Shown in pieces: positions 1 to 8,372 of a stretch of 21,186 nt of DNA. The notes under the pieces were generated by a model. The model searched no databases. It was not told where the DNA came from and worked only from the letters and a program-made list of their open reading frames with translations. Numbering within the stretch: the first letter of the stretch is position 1; every line of letters begins with the position of its first letter. Source of the DNA: B3-G11 sp039714175 (GTDB lineage: Bacteria; Actinomycetota; Acidimicrobiia; Spongiisociales; UBA5794); the NCBI GenBank assembly GCA_039714175.1, contig JBDLJV010000017.1:1-21186 (forward strand), given 5' to 3'. The position numbers were made by a program, and so were the translations under genes.

Positions 1-11
1 ATACATTCCGT

Positions 12-17
12 TACAAT
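12..17 (+). promoter_or_regulatory. possible -10 element of the aminomutase operon
   Basis: TACAAT differs from TATAAT at one base. It lies 35 bp before the ATG of the first gene, which would give a leader of about 30 nt. Any -35 box would fall before the window start, so this cannot be tested here. The gene could equally belong to a longer operon that begins upstream. Confidence 0.25.
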
Positions 18-52
18 CTCTCCCGAGCAGCACGAGAGGAATCGAGGTTGGC

Positions 53-1507
53 ATGACAAGAGCAGCGAAGTACGTGCCGACGGCGAAGGAACAAGCGTTC
101 CTCGATACCGTCGAGAACCCCAAGTACGACCGTCAGATCATCAACGGTCTCAATCCGTTCTTCGAGGATCGTGCGCCTGATGACATGAAGGGCTTCTACT
201 CGGCCGAGGAGATTGCTGCGCTACAGGCACTGAAGGACACTGACCGCGATGTCGAGCTGCGGATGCCCGTCAAGATCACGCGCCACTATTTCGAGCTGGC
301 GCGGACGAGTCCCGCCATCCAGCGCATCGTCAAGGCAAGCCCGGACGAGACGATGGACCTCGCCGGATCCGAGGATCCCGGCTTCCAGATGGACTACAGC
401 CCGGTCAAGGGTCTCCTTCACAAGTATGAGATGGGTCTCATGTACGTCGTGTCGACCTGCTCAGCCCACTGCCGGTTCTGCTACCGCGAGGAACTCATCA
501 GCCGCAAGGAAGTCGAACGCCAGGACGGCTCGGTCGAGAAGAAGGCCATCGCCCAGATCGGTCCCATCGTCGACTACATCAAGGAACACAACGCGATTGT
601 CGAAGCGAACGGTGGTACTCACCCCGACACCGGTCGTGAGAAGCTGCGGGAGATCTTGCTCTCCGGCGGGGACGCGATGGCACTTCCCAACACGAAGATC
701 GCTGCATGGCTCTCAGCACTGGCTGAGGCCGGCATCGAGTCGATCCGTCTCGGCACCAAGGAGATGGCCTTCCATCCGAACCGCTTCGATGATGCCTTCC
801 TGTCGATGCTTGACCGTTTTCACGAGACCTGGCCCGACGTTGGATTCCGACTCATGATCCACTTCAACCACCCCGACGAGTTCCTGCTCAAGAACGAGAG
901 TGGCGAGTACGTGGAGAACGACAACGGATCGCTCGCGTGGCATCCCGATACCAAGGTTGCAATGGACAATGTGGTCTCGCGTGGGTGGATCAATGTCGAG
1001 AACCAGGCGCCGATCATCAAGGGTGTCAACGATGACGCCGATGCGCTGCGCATCCTCCAGCGGGCCCTCTACCGGGTCGGTGTCGGGAACCACTACTTCT
1101 TCTGCGGCAGGGACATCGTGGCGTACAAGGCGTTCAACGTGCCGATCGAGACGGCCTGGCAGCTCCTCAACGATTCCCAGAAGGGACTCTCGGGAGTTGA
1201 GACACACGCCCGCCTCTCGATCACCCACTACAAGGGCAAGACAGAGGTCGCCGCAGTGACCAACGAACCGATCCCTGGTCTGTCGGGCACGGAGAACGGC
1301 GTTCTGATCTTCAAGAACCTCCGCAATGCCAAGGACGCGCCCGATCGCGGCAAGGTCTGCATCGTCGGCCGCAATCCCGAGGCGATCTGGTTCGATGACT
1401 ATGAGGATCGAGTGCTCTTCGACGAGGTTGGCTTGTACGACTACGAGCGGATCGATTCGCTGCGCCAGGAGCAACCGGTTTCGATCGGCTCGGTTGCAGG
1501 GGCCTGA
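53..1507 (+). CDS. KamA-family radical SAM/PLP aminomutase, substrate uncertain
   Basis: 484 residues, somewhat longer than typical lysine 2,3-aminomutases (about 415-470). The radical SAM cluster motif CSAHCRFC places its cysteines at C136, C140 and C143. SGGD (204-207) matches the SAM-binding glycine motif, and HFNHPDEF (270-277) is a KamA-family landmark. In a by-eye alignment to clostridial lysine 2,3-aminomutase, K396 (HYKGKTEV) falls at the PLP lysine and R145 at the carboxylate-binding arginine. The two aspartates that hold the lysine side chain are not conserved: the first site reads C351-G-R-D and the second S389/I390. The family moves an amino group from C2 to C3 using a 5'-deoxyadenosyl radical; here the substrate may not be lysine. 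GAGG at 44-47 precedes the ATG by 5 nt. It is followed 24 bp later by CoA-transferase genes, arguing for catabolism rather than EF-P modification (EpmB). Confidence 0.85.
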   Translation: MTRAAKYVPTAKEQAFLDTVENPKYDRQIINGLNPFFEDRAPDDMKGFYSAEEIAALQALKDTDRDVELRMPVKITRHYFELARTSPAIQRIVKASPDETMDLAGSEDPGFQMDYSPVKGLLHKYEMGLMYVVSTCSAHCRFCYREELISRKEVERQDGSVEKKAIAQIGPIVDYIKEHNAIVEANGGTHPDTGREKLREILLSGGDAMALPNTKIAAWLSALAEAGIESIRLGTKEMAFHPNRFDDAFLSMLDRFHETWPDVGFRLMIHFNHPDEFLLKNESGEYVENDNGSLAWHPDTKVAMDNVVSRGWINVENQAPIIKGVNDDADALRILQRALYRVGVGNHYFFCGRDIVAYKAFNVPIETAWQLLNDSQKGLSGVETHARLSITHYKGKTEVAAVTNEPIPGLSGTENGVLIFKNLRNAKDAPDRGKVCIVGRNPEAIWFDDYEDRVLFDEVGLYDYERIDSLRQEQPVSIGSVAGA

Positions 1508-1531
1508 CCTTCTACAACAGGAGATCTCACG

Positions 1532-2242
1532 ATGATCGACAAGAGGATCGCATCGGCAACTGAGGCAGTGGCAGACGTCTTTGACGGTGCAACAGTGATG
1601 ATCGGCGGGTTCGGCGAGGCCGGGAGTCCCATAGAACTGATCCATGCACTCATCGATCAAGGAGCAACCGATCTCACTGTCGTGAACAACAACACCGGGA
1701 GTGGCGAGGTCGGCCTCGCCGCACTCATCAAGGCTGGTCGCGTGTCGAAGATGATTTGCTCGTACCCACGCACGCTGAATTCGACGGTGTTCCCAGTGCT
1801 CTACAAGTCCGGACGGACGGCGCTTGATCTTGTGCCCCAGGGCACGCTCGCCGAGCGAATCCGTGCCGGCGGAGCGGGTATCCCAGCGTTCTACACACCT
1901 ACCTCCGTCGGGACTCCGCTCGAGGAGGGCAAGGAGCGACGCACGTTCGATGGCCGCGAGTACGTGCTCGAGTATGGCCTCACCGCGGATTTCACACTGA
2001 TCAAGGCCAAGCAAGCAGACCGATACGGCAACCTCGTCTTCAACAAGACAGCCCGCAACTTCAGCCCCCTCATGGCAACGGCGGGCAGGACGACCGTCGT
2101 CCAGGCGAAGCAGGTGGTCGATGCGGGGGACATCGATCCTGAGTGCATCATTACGCCGGGGATCTTCGTCCATCGCGTGATCGAGGTGTCCGAACCGTTG
2201 CTCGAGTCCGAGCTGGTCGCACAGGGAGCGACATACCCATGA
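1532..2242 (+). CDS. 3-oxoacid CoA-transferase, subunit A
   Basis: 236 residues, normal for the alpha subunit of two-subunit family I CoA-transferases (PcaI/ScoA/AtoD type). The family signature is visible as DGATVMIGGFGEAGSP (18-33), including the GGF glycine loop. The family moves CoA from a donor such as succinyl-CoA onto a 3-oxo acid (3-oxoadipate, acetoacetate and relatives) in the cytosol; the exact acceptor cannot be read from sequence. AACAGGAG at 1516-1523 is a good ribosome binding site 8 nt before the ATG. The stop overlaps the start of subunit B (ATGA), the usual coupling for a heteromeric enzyme. Placement between an aminomutase and an aminotransferase suggests that the acceptor is a beta-keto acid derived from an amino acid. 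Confidence 0.9.
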   Translation: MIDKRIASATEAVADVFDGATVMIGGFGEAGSPIELIHALIDQGATDLTVVNNNTGSGEVGLAALIKAGRVSKMICSYPRTLNSTVFPVLYKSGRTALDLVPQGTLAERIRAGGAGIPAFYTPTSVGTPLEEGKERRTFDGREYVLEYGLTADFTLIKAKQADRYGNLVFNKTARNFSPLMATAGRTTVVQAKQVVDAGDIDPECIITPGIFVHRVIEVSEPLLESELVAQGATYP

Positions 2243-2913
2243 CAGACAACGCAGCACTCGGTTGGACGAGAGACGAGATGGCTCAGCGCGCCGCTCTTGA
2301 CATTCCCGATGGCTCCTACGTGAATCTCGGGATCGGGATACCGGAGAAGGTTGCTTCCTATGTGCCCGACGGACGTGAGTTCATCTACCACACAGAGAAC
2401 GGCCTGCTCGGCATGGGGCCGGCGCCGGATCCCGGTGCCGGGGACCCCGAGCTGATCAACGCAGGCAAGAAGCGGGTCACGGCGTTACCGGGAGCTGCGT
2501 ACTTCCACCATGCGGACAGCTTCGCGATGATCCGAGGCGGACACCTCGATGTGTGCGTCCTTGGGGCCCTGCAGGTTGCAGGGAATGGCGATCTCGCCAA
2601 TTGGTCCACGGGGGGACCGGATGCGATCCCTGCCGTTGGGGGAGCGATGGACCTCGTAGCCGGTGTGGAAACGATTCTTGTCATCACACAGCACACAACG
2701 AAGACCGGTCAACCGAAGCTCGTTGAATCCTGCACCTTCCCGCTGACGGCGGTCGGCGTCGTCAGCCGGATCTTCACTGATCTGGCGGTGATCGATGTCA
2801 CCGAGGAGGGATTCCAACTCGTTGAGCTAGCTCCCGGGGTCGACTTCGCATACGTCGAGGAGCGCACGGGTGCTCCGCTACTACCGATCGCCGCCGAAGC
2901 GATAGGAGCCTGA
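2239..2913 (+). CDS. 3-oxoacid CoA-transferase, subunit B
   Basis: 224 residues, typical of the beta subunit (PcaJ/ScoB/AtoA type). HTENGLLG (51-58) is the catalytic signature, with E53 as the glutamate that forms the glutamyl-CoA thioester; the usual serine before it is threonine here. NLGIGIPEKV (29-38) is the conserved glycine-rich N-terminal stretch. I chose the ATG at 2239 because it overlaps the TGA of subunit A and gives the normal N-terminus. An in-frame upstream ATG at 2143 would run 100 bp into subunit A and add residues unlike the family. The stop is followed after one base by the aminotransferase start, so all four genes are probably one transcript. Confidence 0.9.
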   Translation: MTDNAALGWTRDEMAQRAALDIPDGSYVNLGIGIPEKVASYVPDGREFIYHTENGLLGMGPAPDPGAGDPELINAGKKRVTALPGAAYFHHADSFAMIRGGHLDVCVLGALQVAGNGDLANWSTGGPDAIPAVGGAMDLVAGVETILVITQHTTKTGQPKLVESCTFPLTAVGVVSRIFTDLAVIDVTEEGFQLVELAPGVDFAYVEERTGAPLLPIAAEAIGA

Positions 2914-2914
2914 T

Positions 2915-4231
2915 ATGGAGAACGAGAAGTCGCGGAGCGCTGAGCTGTACGAGCGGGCGCTCGACGTGTTGCCCGGCGGTGTGAGCCGGAACACCGTCCT
3001 CCGCAGACCTCATCCCTCATACGCCGACCATGCCAAGGGCTGCCGTGTCACTGATGTCGAGGGTGTCGAACGGATCGACTTCGCCAACAACATGGCGTCG
3101 CTCATCCATGGTCACGCTCATCCCGAGGTTCTTGCAGCAGTCACAGCACAGATCAACAAGGGGACCGCGTTCACGCTCGCAACCGAGGTTGAGATCCGGT
3201 ACGCAGAGCACATCGTTGCGAGGAATGAGGGCTTCGACAAGGTTCGATTTGTCAACTCCGGTACCGAAGCCGTCATGGGCATGCTGAAGGCCGCCAGGGC
3301 GTTCACGGGTCGACACAAGATCGCGAAGGTCGAAGGGTCGTATCACGGCCTGTATGACTACGCCGAGATCTCCCAGACCGCCGACCCGTCGAACTGGGGA
3401 GCCGATACGAGCCCCGTCGCTGTGCCGGTTGCCTTCGGGACACCGCCCGCGGTCCTCGCCGATGTCGTGGTCATTCCCTTCAACGACGTCGACCGGGCCA
3501 TCAAGATCCTCGATAGTCATCGGGGATCGCTTGCCGGCATCCTCCTCGATCCACTGCCGCATCGCGTCGGTCTCGTGCCGGCTAGTGACGAGTTCGCTAC
3601 AGCACTGCGCGAGTGGACCGCCAAGGATGACTCACTCCTGCTCTTCGACGAGGTGATCACATTCCGATCCGAGTACGGAGGTGCCCAGGAGTGGTACGAC
3701 GTACGCCCCGATCTCACTGCCATGGGGAAGATGATCGGAGGCGGATTCCCCGTCGGGGCGATAGGGGGCCGGAACGGGGTCATGGAAGTCATGAACCCGC
3801 TGGCTGACAAGCTGCTTTTTCCTCATTCGGGAACGTTCTCTGCCAATCCGGTCACAATGACGGCGGGCTTGACGGCGATGGAACTCTTCGACAGGGATGC
3901 GGTTGCCGAGGTGAACTCACTTGCCACCCGGGCGATGACTGGCATCCGGGAGGCGATCAGCGCAACGGGTGCCAACGCTTCTGTCACCGGAGGTGGTTCG
4001 ATGTTCCGGGTGCATATGAAGTCTTCACCGCCGACGAACTACCGCGAAGCATTCGTGACCCCGGAGGAATCCCGCCGGTTGAACCTGCTCCTCGATCATC
4101 TCTTCGATGAGGGGTTCATGATGATCAACACATGTTCCGGTACAACATCCACAGCGATGGGTGAGGCTGAGGTTGACGCTCTCGTCGCTGCCCTGGAATC
4201 GGGCTTCCGGAGGCTCCGGGCAGAGGCTTGA
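2915..4231 (+). CDS. class III PLP aminotransferase, candidate beta-amino acid transaminase
   Basis: 438 residues, the length of glutamate-1-semialdehyde aminomutase and its aminotransferase relatives. Visible landmarks are the phosphate-binding NSGTEAVMGML (114-124), SYHG (142-145), the ring-stacking D245 in LLFDEVITFR, and K272 in MGKMIGGGFPVGA as the Schiff-base lysine. Near the N-terminus, PGGVSRNTVL places R25 where, from memory, beta-phenylalanine aminotransferase of Variovorax (same family) has its carboxylate-binding Arg41. No hem genes are nearby, so a role in tetrapyrrole synthesis is unlikely. AGGAG at 2904-2908 lies inside the end of the previous gene, 6 nt before the ATG. The likely role is removal of the amino group from the beta-amino acid made by the upstream aminomutase. 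Family membership is firm; the substrate is inferred from context. Confidence 0.85.
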   Translation: MENEKSRSAELYERALDVLPGGVSRNTVLRRPHPSYADHAKGCRVTDVEGVERIDFANNMASLIHGHAHPEVLAAVTAQINKGTAFTLATEVEIRYAEHIVARNEGFDKVRFVNSGTEAVMGMLKAARAFTGRHKIAKVEGSYHGLYDYAEISQTADPSNWGADTSPVAVPVAFGTPPAVLADVVVIPFNDVDRAIKILDSHRGSLAGILLDPLPHRVGLVPASDEFATALREWTAKDDSLLLFDEVITFRSEYGGAQEWYDVRPDLTAMGKMIGGGFPVGAIGGRNGVMEVMNPLADKLLFPHSGTFSANPVTMTAGLTAMELFDRDAVAEVNSLATRAMTGIREAISATGANASVTGGGSMFRVHMKSSPPTNYREAFVTPEESRRLNLLLDHLFDEGFMMINTCSGTTSTAMGEAEVDALVAALESGFRRLRAEA

Positions 4232-4277
4232 GCCCCTTCGCCTAGGTGTGAGCAGACACACGTTCCGGGCAGCGTCG

Positions 4278-4283
4278 TATGGT
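4278..4283 (+). promoter_or_regulatory. weak -10-like hexamer before the P-type ATPase
   Basis: TATGGT fits the actinobacterial TANNNT pattern and would start a transcript about 20 nt before the ATG at 4310. No convincing -35 is present. The 78-bp gap otherwise holds only a 5-bp inverted repeat at 4246-4261, too short to call a terminator. Confidence 0.2.
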
Positions 4284-4309
4284 CACTGAGACATGCGAGA
4301 ATCCCGAAT

Positions 4310-7024
4310 ATGGAAGTGACGCAATCGGACACGGACAGTCGATGGTGGGCCGAGGAGGCCGCCACCGTCGTTGAGTTCTTCGAATCCGATGCCGAAGGAG
4401 GCCTGACGTCTGATCAGGTAGCGGAGCGGCAAGCCGCGTACGGTCCGAACGAGCTCGAAGAGGAACCGGCGACCCCGCTGTGGCGACTGTTTCTCTCCCA
4501 GTTCGCGGACACGATGATCGTCGTGCTGATCGTCGCTGCGGGGATCATGGTGGCGATCGGGGAACCGACCGACGCGATCGTGATCGGGGCGATCCTTGTT
4601 CTGAATGCCGGGATCGGATTTGTGCAGGAATATCGGGCCGAGCGAGCAATGGCGGCACTGCGAACGATGGCAGCACCCAACGCGAGGGTCGTCAGAGACG
4701 GTTCTGAGCAGATCGTGCCCGCGGTGGAACTCGTTCCGGGTGATCTCGTCGTTCTTGACGCTGGGGATCTCATTGCAGCAGATGGTCGACTGGTCGAGGC
4801 GCCGGACTTCCGGGTGAATGAAGCTGCACTCACCGGAGAATCGGTCCCGGTGGACAAGACGACCACGGTGATCGATTCGTCTGCAGGCGAGCTTGTCGGA
4901 GATCGGCAGAACATGGTGTTCAAGGGCACCGCGGCGGTGTATGGAAGGTCCCGTGCTGTCATTGTCGGGATCGGGATGAATACGGCGCTCGGACAGATCG
5001 CAGGTCTGCTGAAGACTCACAAGTCTCCCCCTACGCCCCTACAGCGGCGACTCGCTTCACTCGGACGCTGGCTTGCCTTCATCGCCGTGGTCATCTGTCT
5101 GATCGTGTTCGCCACCGGTGTTGCTCGAGGGGAGGACGTCGAGGTGATGTTCCTCACGTCCGTGAGCTTGGCGGTAGCCGCGATACCGGAAGCCCTTCCC
5201 GCAGTGGTCACGATCGGTCTCGCCCTCGGAGCGCAGCGGATGATCCACCACCACACACTCATCAGGAAGCTGCCCGCCGTCGAGACGCTCGGTTCGGTGA
5301 CGGTGATCTGCACCGACAAGACCGGCACACTGACCGAAGGTCGAATGCTCGTCGAGAGGGTCTGGACACTTGACCGGCTTTTCGATGTCACCGGCTCAGG
5401 ATTTGAGCCGAACGGACACTTCGAGACGGACGGCGAGCCGGTGAGGGCGGTGCCGGGTTCGCCACTCGATGATGCGTTGATCATCGCGGCGTTGTGCAAC
5501 GACGCTTCACTCACCGCTCCCGGCGAGGATGTCCACGAGTGGGGTGTCGTGGGTGACCCGACCGAGGGCGCGCTCCTCGCGCTTGCCGCAAAGGGGGGAT
5601 GGGCCAAGGAGACCGCGAACAGCACATTCCCGCGGGTCGGCGAGATTCCGTTCGACTCCGCTCGCAAGCGGATGGTGACGCTGCATCAAACTCCGGACGG
5701 GAACTCACTGGCTGCTGTGAAGGGGGCAATCGAAGCGACTATCGATGCCATTGATCTCGTTGCAGTCGCCGACGGCACGGTCGAGCTGACTCCCGAGTAC
5801 CGGGCACAGGTGCTCCACCAAGCGGAAGTCTTCGCCAGACAGGGGTACAGGGTGCTCTCTCTGGCTGGACGACGTGCGGTGGACGGGACGATCACAACGG
5901 CGCAGGAGGCCGAGGAAGAGCTCGTTCTGTACGGACTCGCGGCGATGGCCGATCCTCCACGATCGTCATCCGCGGCAGCGGTCGAGGCGTGCCGCACGGC
6001 AGGAATCACACCAGTGATGATCACCGGAGACCATCCCGCGACCGGCGAAGCCATCGCTAGACGTCTAGGACTGATCGATGGTGGTGAGAGAGTCATGACA
6101 GGCATGGAGCTCGCAGAATCACCGGAGTCCCTCGTGGACGAGGTCTCCTCAGTCGCCGTGTACGCACGAACGTCCCCCGAGCAGAAGCTCGACATCGTGG
6201 AGGCGTGGCAGGCCCGGGGGGATGTCGTCGCGATGACGGGAGACGGTGTCAACGATGCTCCTGCGTTGCGGAGGGCCGACATCGGTGTCGCTATGGGCAT
6301 CACGGGGACCGAGGTGGCCAAGGAAGCCGCTGAGATGGTCCTCACAGACGACAACTTCGCTTCGATCGTCACGGCCATCGGCGAGGGCCGGAGGATCTTC
6401 GACAATATCCGCCGATTCGTGAAGTACACGCTCACATCGAATACCGGCGAGATCATCGTCATGTTCTTCGGACCGTTTCTTGGTCTGGCGCTGCCCCTCC
6501 AACCCGTGCAGATACTCTGGATCAATCTCGTGACCGACGGCTTCCCCGGACTGGCATTGGGGGTGGAGCCCGAAGAGCGTGATGTGATGCATCGACCTCC
6601 GCGCCCACCGAACGAGAGCATCTTCGCAAGGGGGCTGTGGCAGAGGGTCGTGGTGCTGGGAACGCTGATGGGGGCGATCGCCCTCGGTCTTGGTCTGTGG
6701 GGGGAAGCATCCGGCCGACCGTGGCAAACGATGCTCTTCACAACGCTCGCCCTGCTCCAGCTCGGCTATGCGTTCGCAGTGAGATCAGAGCACACGTCAC
6801 TGTTCAAGCTCGGATTGCGATCCAACACGCCGCTGTTGTGGACGGTTGTCATCACGCTCGCCATTCAGATCGTGATTGTCTATTGGGCTCCTATGCAGAC
6901 GCTGCTTCACACGGAAGCGCTGTCCTTCTGGGACCTGATGATCGTGCTTGCCGTCTCCTCGTCGATCTTCTGGGTCGTCGAGGCGGAGAAGCTCATCGGC
7001 CGAACTCGAACCAACCGCGCGTGA
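4310..7024 (+). CDS. P2A-type (SERCA-like) cation-transporting ATPase
   Basis: 904 residues, full length for bacterial P2 ATPases. In order: an N-terminal cation-ATPase domain (about 10-60), first membrane pair (about 65-105), actuator domain with TGES (175-178), M4 motif PEALP (293-297), phosphorylation site DKTGT (D336), the nucleotide-binding region, hinge motif TGDGVND (643-649), and a hydrophobic C-terminal third with the remaining helices. Residues corresponding to SERCA calcium ligands are present: E294, N711 and E714 (SNTGE), and N739, T742 and D743 (INLVTDG). This favours export of Ca2+ or a similar divalent ion from the cytoplasm; Mn2+ or Na+ cannot be excluded. The glycine of the usual PEGLP is alanine. 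The ribosome binding site is poor. The gene is convergent with the M20 hydrolase after a 72-bp gap that has no clear terminator. Confidence 0.9.
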   Translation: MEVTQSDTDSRWWAEEAATVVEFFESDAEGGLTSDQVAERQAAYGPNELEEEPATPLWRLFLSQFADTMIVVLIVAAGIMVAIGEPTDAIVIGAILVLNAGIGFVQEYRAERAMAALRTMAAPNARVVRDGSEQIVPAVELVPGDLVVLDAGDLIAADGRLVEAPDFRVNEAALTGESVPVDKTTTVIDSSAGELVGDRQNMVFKGTAAVYGRSRAVIVGIGMNTALGQIAGLLKTHKSPPTPLQRRLASLGRWLAFIAVVICLIVFATGVARGEDVEVMFLTSVSLAVAAIPEALPAVVTIGLALGAQRMIHHHTLIRKLPAVETLGSVTVICTDKTGTLTEGRMLVERVWTLDRLFDVTGSGFEPNGHFETDGEPVRAVPGSPLDDALIIAALCNDASLTAPGEDVHEWGVVGDPTEGALLALAAKGGWAKETANSTFPRVGEIPFDSARKRMVTLHQTPDGNSLAAVKGAIEATIDAIDLVAVADGTVELTPEYRAQVLHQAEVFARQGYRVLSLAGRRAVDGTITTAQEAEEELVLYGLAAMADPPRSSSAAAVEACRTAGITPVMITGDHPATGEAIARRLGLIDGGERVMTGMELAESPESLVDEVSSVAVYARTSPEQKLDIVEAWQARGDVVAMTGDGVNDAPALRRADIGVAMGITGTEVAKEAAEMVLTDDNFASIVTAIGEGRRIFDNIRRFVKYTLTSNTGEIIVMFFGPFLGLALPLQPVQILWINLVTDGFPGLALGVEPEERDVMHRPPRPPNESIFARGLWQRVVVLGTLMGAIALGLGLWGEASGRPWQTMLFTTLALLQLGYAFAVRSEHTSLFKLGLRSNTPLLWTVVITLAIQIVIVYWAPMQTLLHTEALSFWDLMIVLAVSSSIFWVVEAEKLIGRTRTNRA

Positions 7025-7096
7025 ATTGATCCCGGGTACAGAGACCGAGCATCAGATCCCTCGGATTGTCGGCGTCAGCAGCAGGCGCTTGTGTGT

Positions 7097-8245
7097 TCAG
7101 TCGCCGAGTTCGTCCCATCGGTCTCCCTCAGCGAGATCGATGATCGTCCAGGCCATTGCCAGCGCTCCATCGCGGATCGCCTGATCACCGACGTCGGTGA
7201 TCGTTGTCGCGGCGAATTCCTTCTGGTGATTCACGATCGGGTAGCAGAACAGGTCAAGCATCGGATGGATCGACGGCACCTCGTAGGACACATTCCCCAT
7301 GTCTGTCGACCCCGAAGTCTCCGGCGGTAGATCTGCAAGCCTGTGCATCTTGCGTCCGGCCTTTTCGGAGTTCTTCGCGTACAGCTCGGTCATGAGGGCA
7401 TCGTTGCGGATGTCCTTGTACCTGTGGCCGGATTCATTGACCGTGAATGTGCAGCCTGTGGCGAGAGCTGCTGCCTCGAAGCAGCGAATGACCCTCGGGT
7501 AGATCTCATCGAGTCGTTCGTCGGTCTTGGCGCGCACGTTCCACACCATTGTGGTGTGGCCGGGGATGACATTCGGAGCGCTTCCTCCGTGGGTGATGAC
7601 GCCGTGCACACGGTCGGAGTCCTGAAGCTGCTGACGCAGGGTCGAGACGTTCACGTAGGCCTGAACGGCGGCGTCGAGGGCGTTGATTCCGAGGTCGGGG
7701 GCACCCGCTGCGTGGGCTTCCTTGCCGAAGAACTCGACTTCGATATGGGAGATCGCGAGGAACTCAGGATCCACGATGTCCTTGATCGCCGGGTGGATCA
7801 TCATGGCCGCGGCAGCACCTTCGAAGGCTCCGGCGTTGATGAGGTCGACCTTGCCTCCGTGTGACTCCTCCGCAGGCGTTCCGAGTACGGTGATACGCAC
7901 GCCGAGTTCATCAACGAGTGGGACGAGAGCCAGCGCTGCCCCGATACTTGCCATGCCGATGATGTTGTGTCCGCATGCGTGTCCGACTTCCGGCAGTGCA
8001 TCCATTTCTGCGCAGATGATGACCTCGGGGCCGGACGATCCGATGCGTGCGGCGAACGCCGTTTCGAGACCGTAGGCGGGATACTCGACGTCGAAACCGT
8101 TGGTCGTCAGTATGTCCACGTACCTCTTCGATGTCTTGTACTCCACATAGGCGAGCTCGGGATTGTCGTACATCCACCTCGATGTCTCGAGCAACTCCGG
8201 TTCGTGTTTGGAGAACTCGTCCTGCGCGTGCTGTTTGGTGGTCAC
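7097..8245 (-). CDS. M20-family metallo-amidohydrolase (AbgB/PM20D2-like)
   Basis: 382 residues. Metal-ligand motifs of M20D-type peptidases and aminoacylases are visible: AEMDALPEVGHACGHN (79-94) with C91 and H93, GTPAEE (122-127) carrying the catalytic and metal glutamates, and a lid region with HAAG. The late motif SGSTDMGNVSYEVPSIHP resembles p-aminobenzoyl-glutamate hydrolase AbgB and PM20D2-type dipeptidases more than classical hippurate hydrolases. It probably cleaves an amide bond in an N-acyl amino acid or small dipeptide; the substrate is unknown. The start is GTG: the overlapping ATG at 8247 is in another frame and hits a stop at once. A GTGAGG ribosome binding site precedes it. 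No signal peptide is seen, so it is cytosolic. It stands alone, with the 127-bp region to the AhpD-like gene as its promoter region. Confidence 0.85.
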   Translation of the reverse strand: MTTKQHAQDEFSKHEPELLETSRWMYDNPELAYVEYKTSKRYVDILTTNGFDVEYPAYGLETAFAARIGSSGPEVIICAEMDALPEVGHACGHNIIGMASIGAALALVPLVDELGVRITVLGTPAEESHGGKVDLINAGAFEGAAAAMMIHPAIKDIVDPEFLAISHIEVEFFGKEAHAAGAPDLGINALDAAVQAYVNVSTLRQQLQDSDRVHGVITHGGSAPNVIPGHTTMVWNVRAKTDERLDEIYPRVIRCFEAAALATGCTFTVNESGHRYKDIRNDALMTELYAKNSEKAGRKMHRLADLPPETSGSTDMGNVSYEVPSIHPMLDLFCYPIVNHQKEFAATTITDVGDQAIRDGALAMAWTIIDLAEGDRWDELGD

Positions 8246-8372
8246 ATGTGCCTCACTTGTGGAATACGTGGGCTGACAAACCGGTTGCCAGCCACCACGG
8301 GTCAGGGTACACCCGTCCTCTTCGGCGGAAGTCTGGATAGCGGCGTAGCATCCCGTCCAACAAGGAGGTCAC

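Noticed and set aside
713..2257. Long antisense open frame (514 codons) opposite the aminomutase and CoA-transferase A genes
   Set aside because: It is an artefact of GC-rich codon use. The product is low-complexity in R, D and H with no motif, while the opposite strand encodes two clear enzymes.
2915..4231. Annotation as HemL (glutamate-1-semialdehyde aminomutase)
   Set aside because: The family similarity is real, but there are no other hem genes nearby and the operon context fits amino acid catabolism better.
4246..4261. GTGTG-N6-CACAC inverted repeat after the aminotransferase
   Set aside because: Five base pairs with no T-tract is too weak for a terminator call.
7045..7064. CCGAG/CTCGG inverted repeat in the convergent gap after the ATPase
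   Set aside because: There are only 5 bp with a 10-nt loop and no T-tract, expected by chance in GC-rich DNA.
7097..8245. M20 hydrolase as the 4-acetamidobutyrate deacetylase of a beta-lysine pathway
   Set aside because: It lies 2.9 kb from the aminomutase operon on the other strand with an unrelated ATPase between. No beta-lysine acetyltransferase is present, so the link is only speculative.
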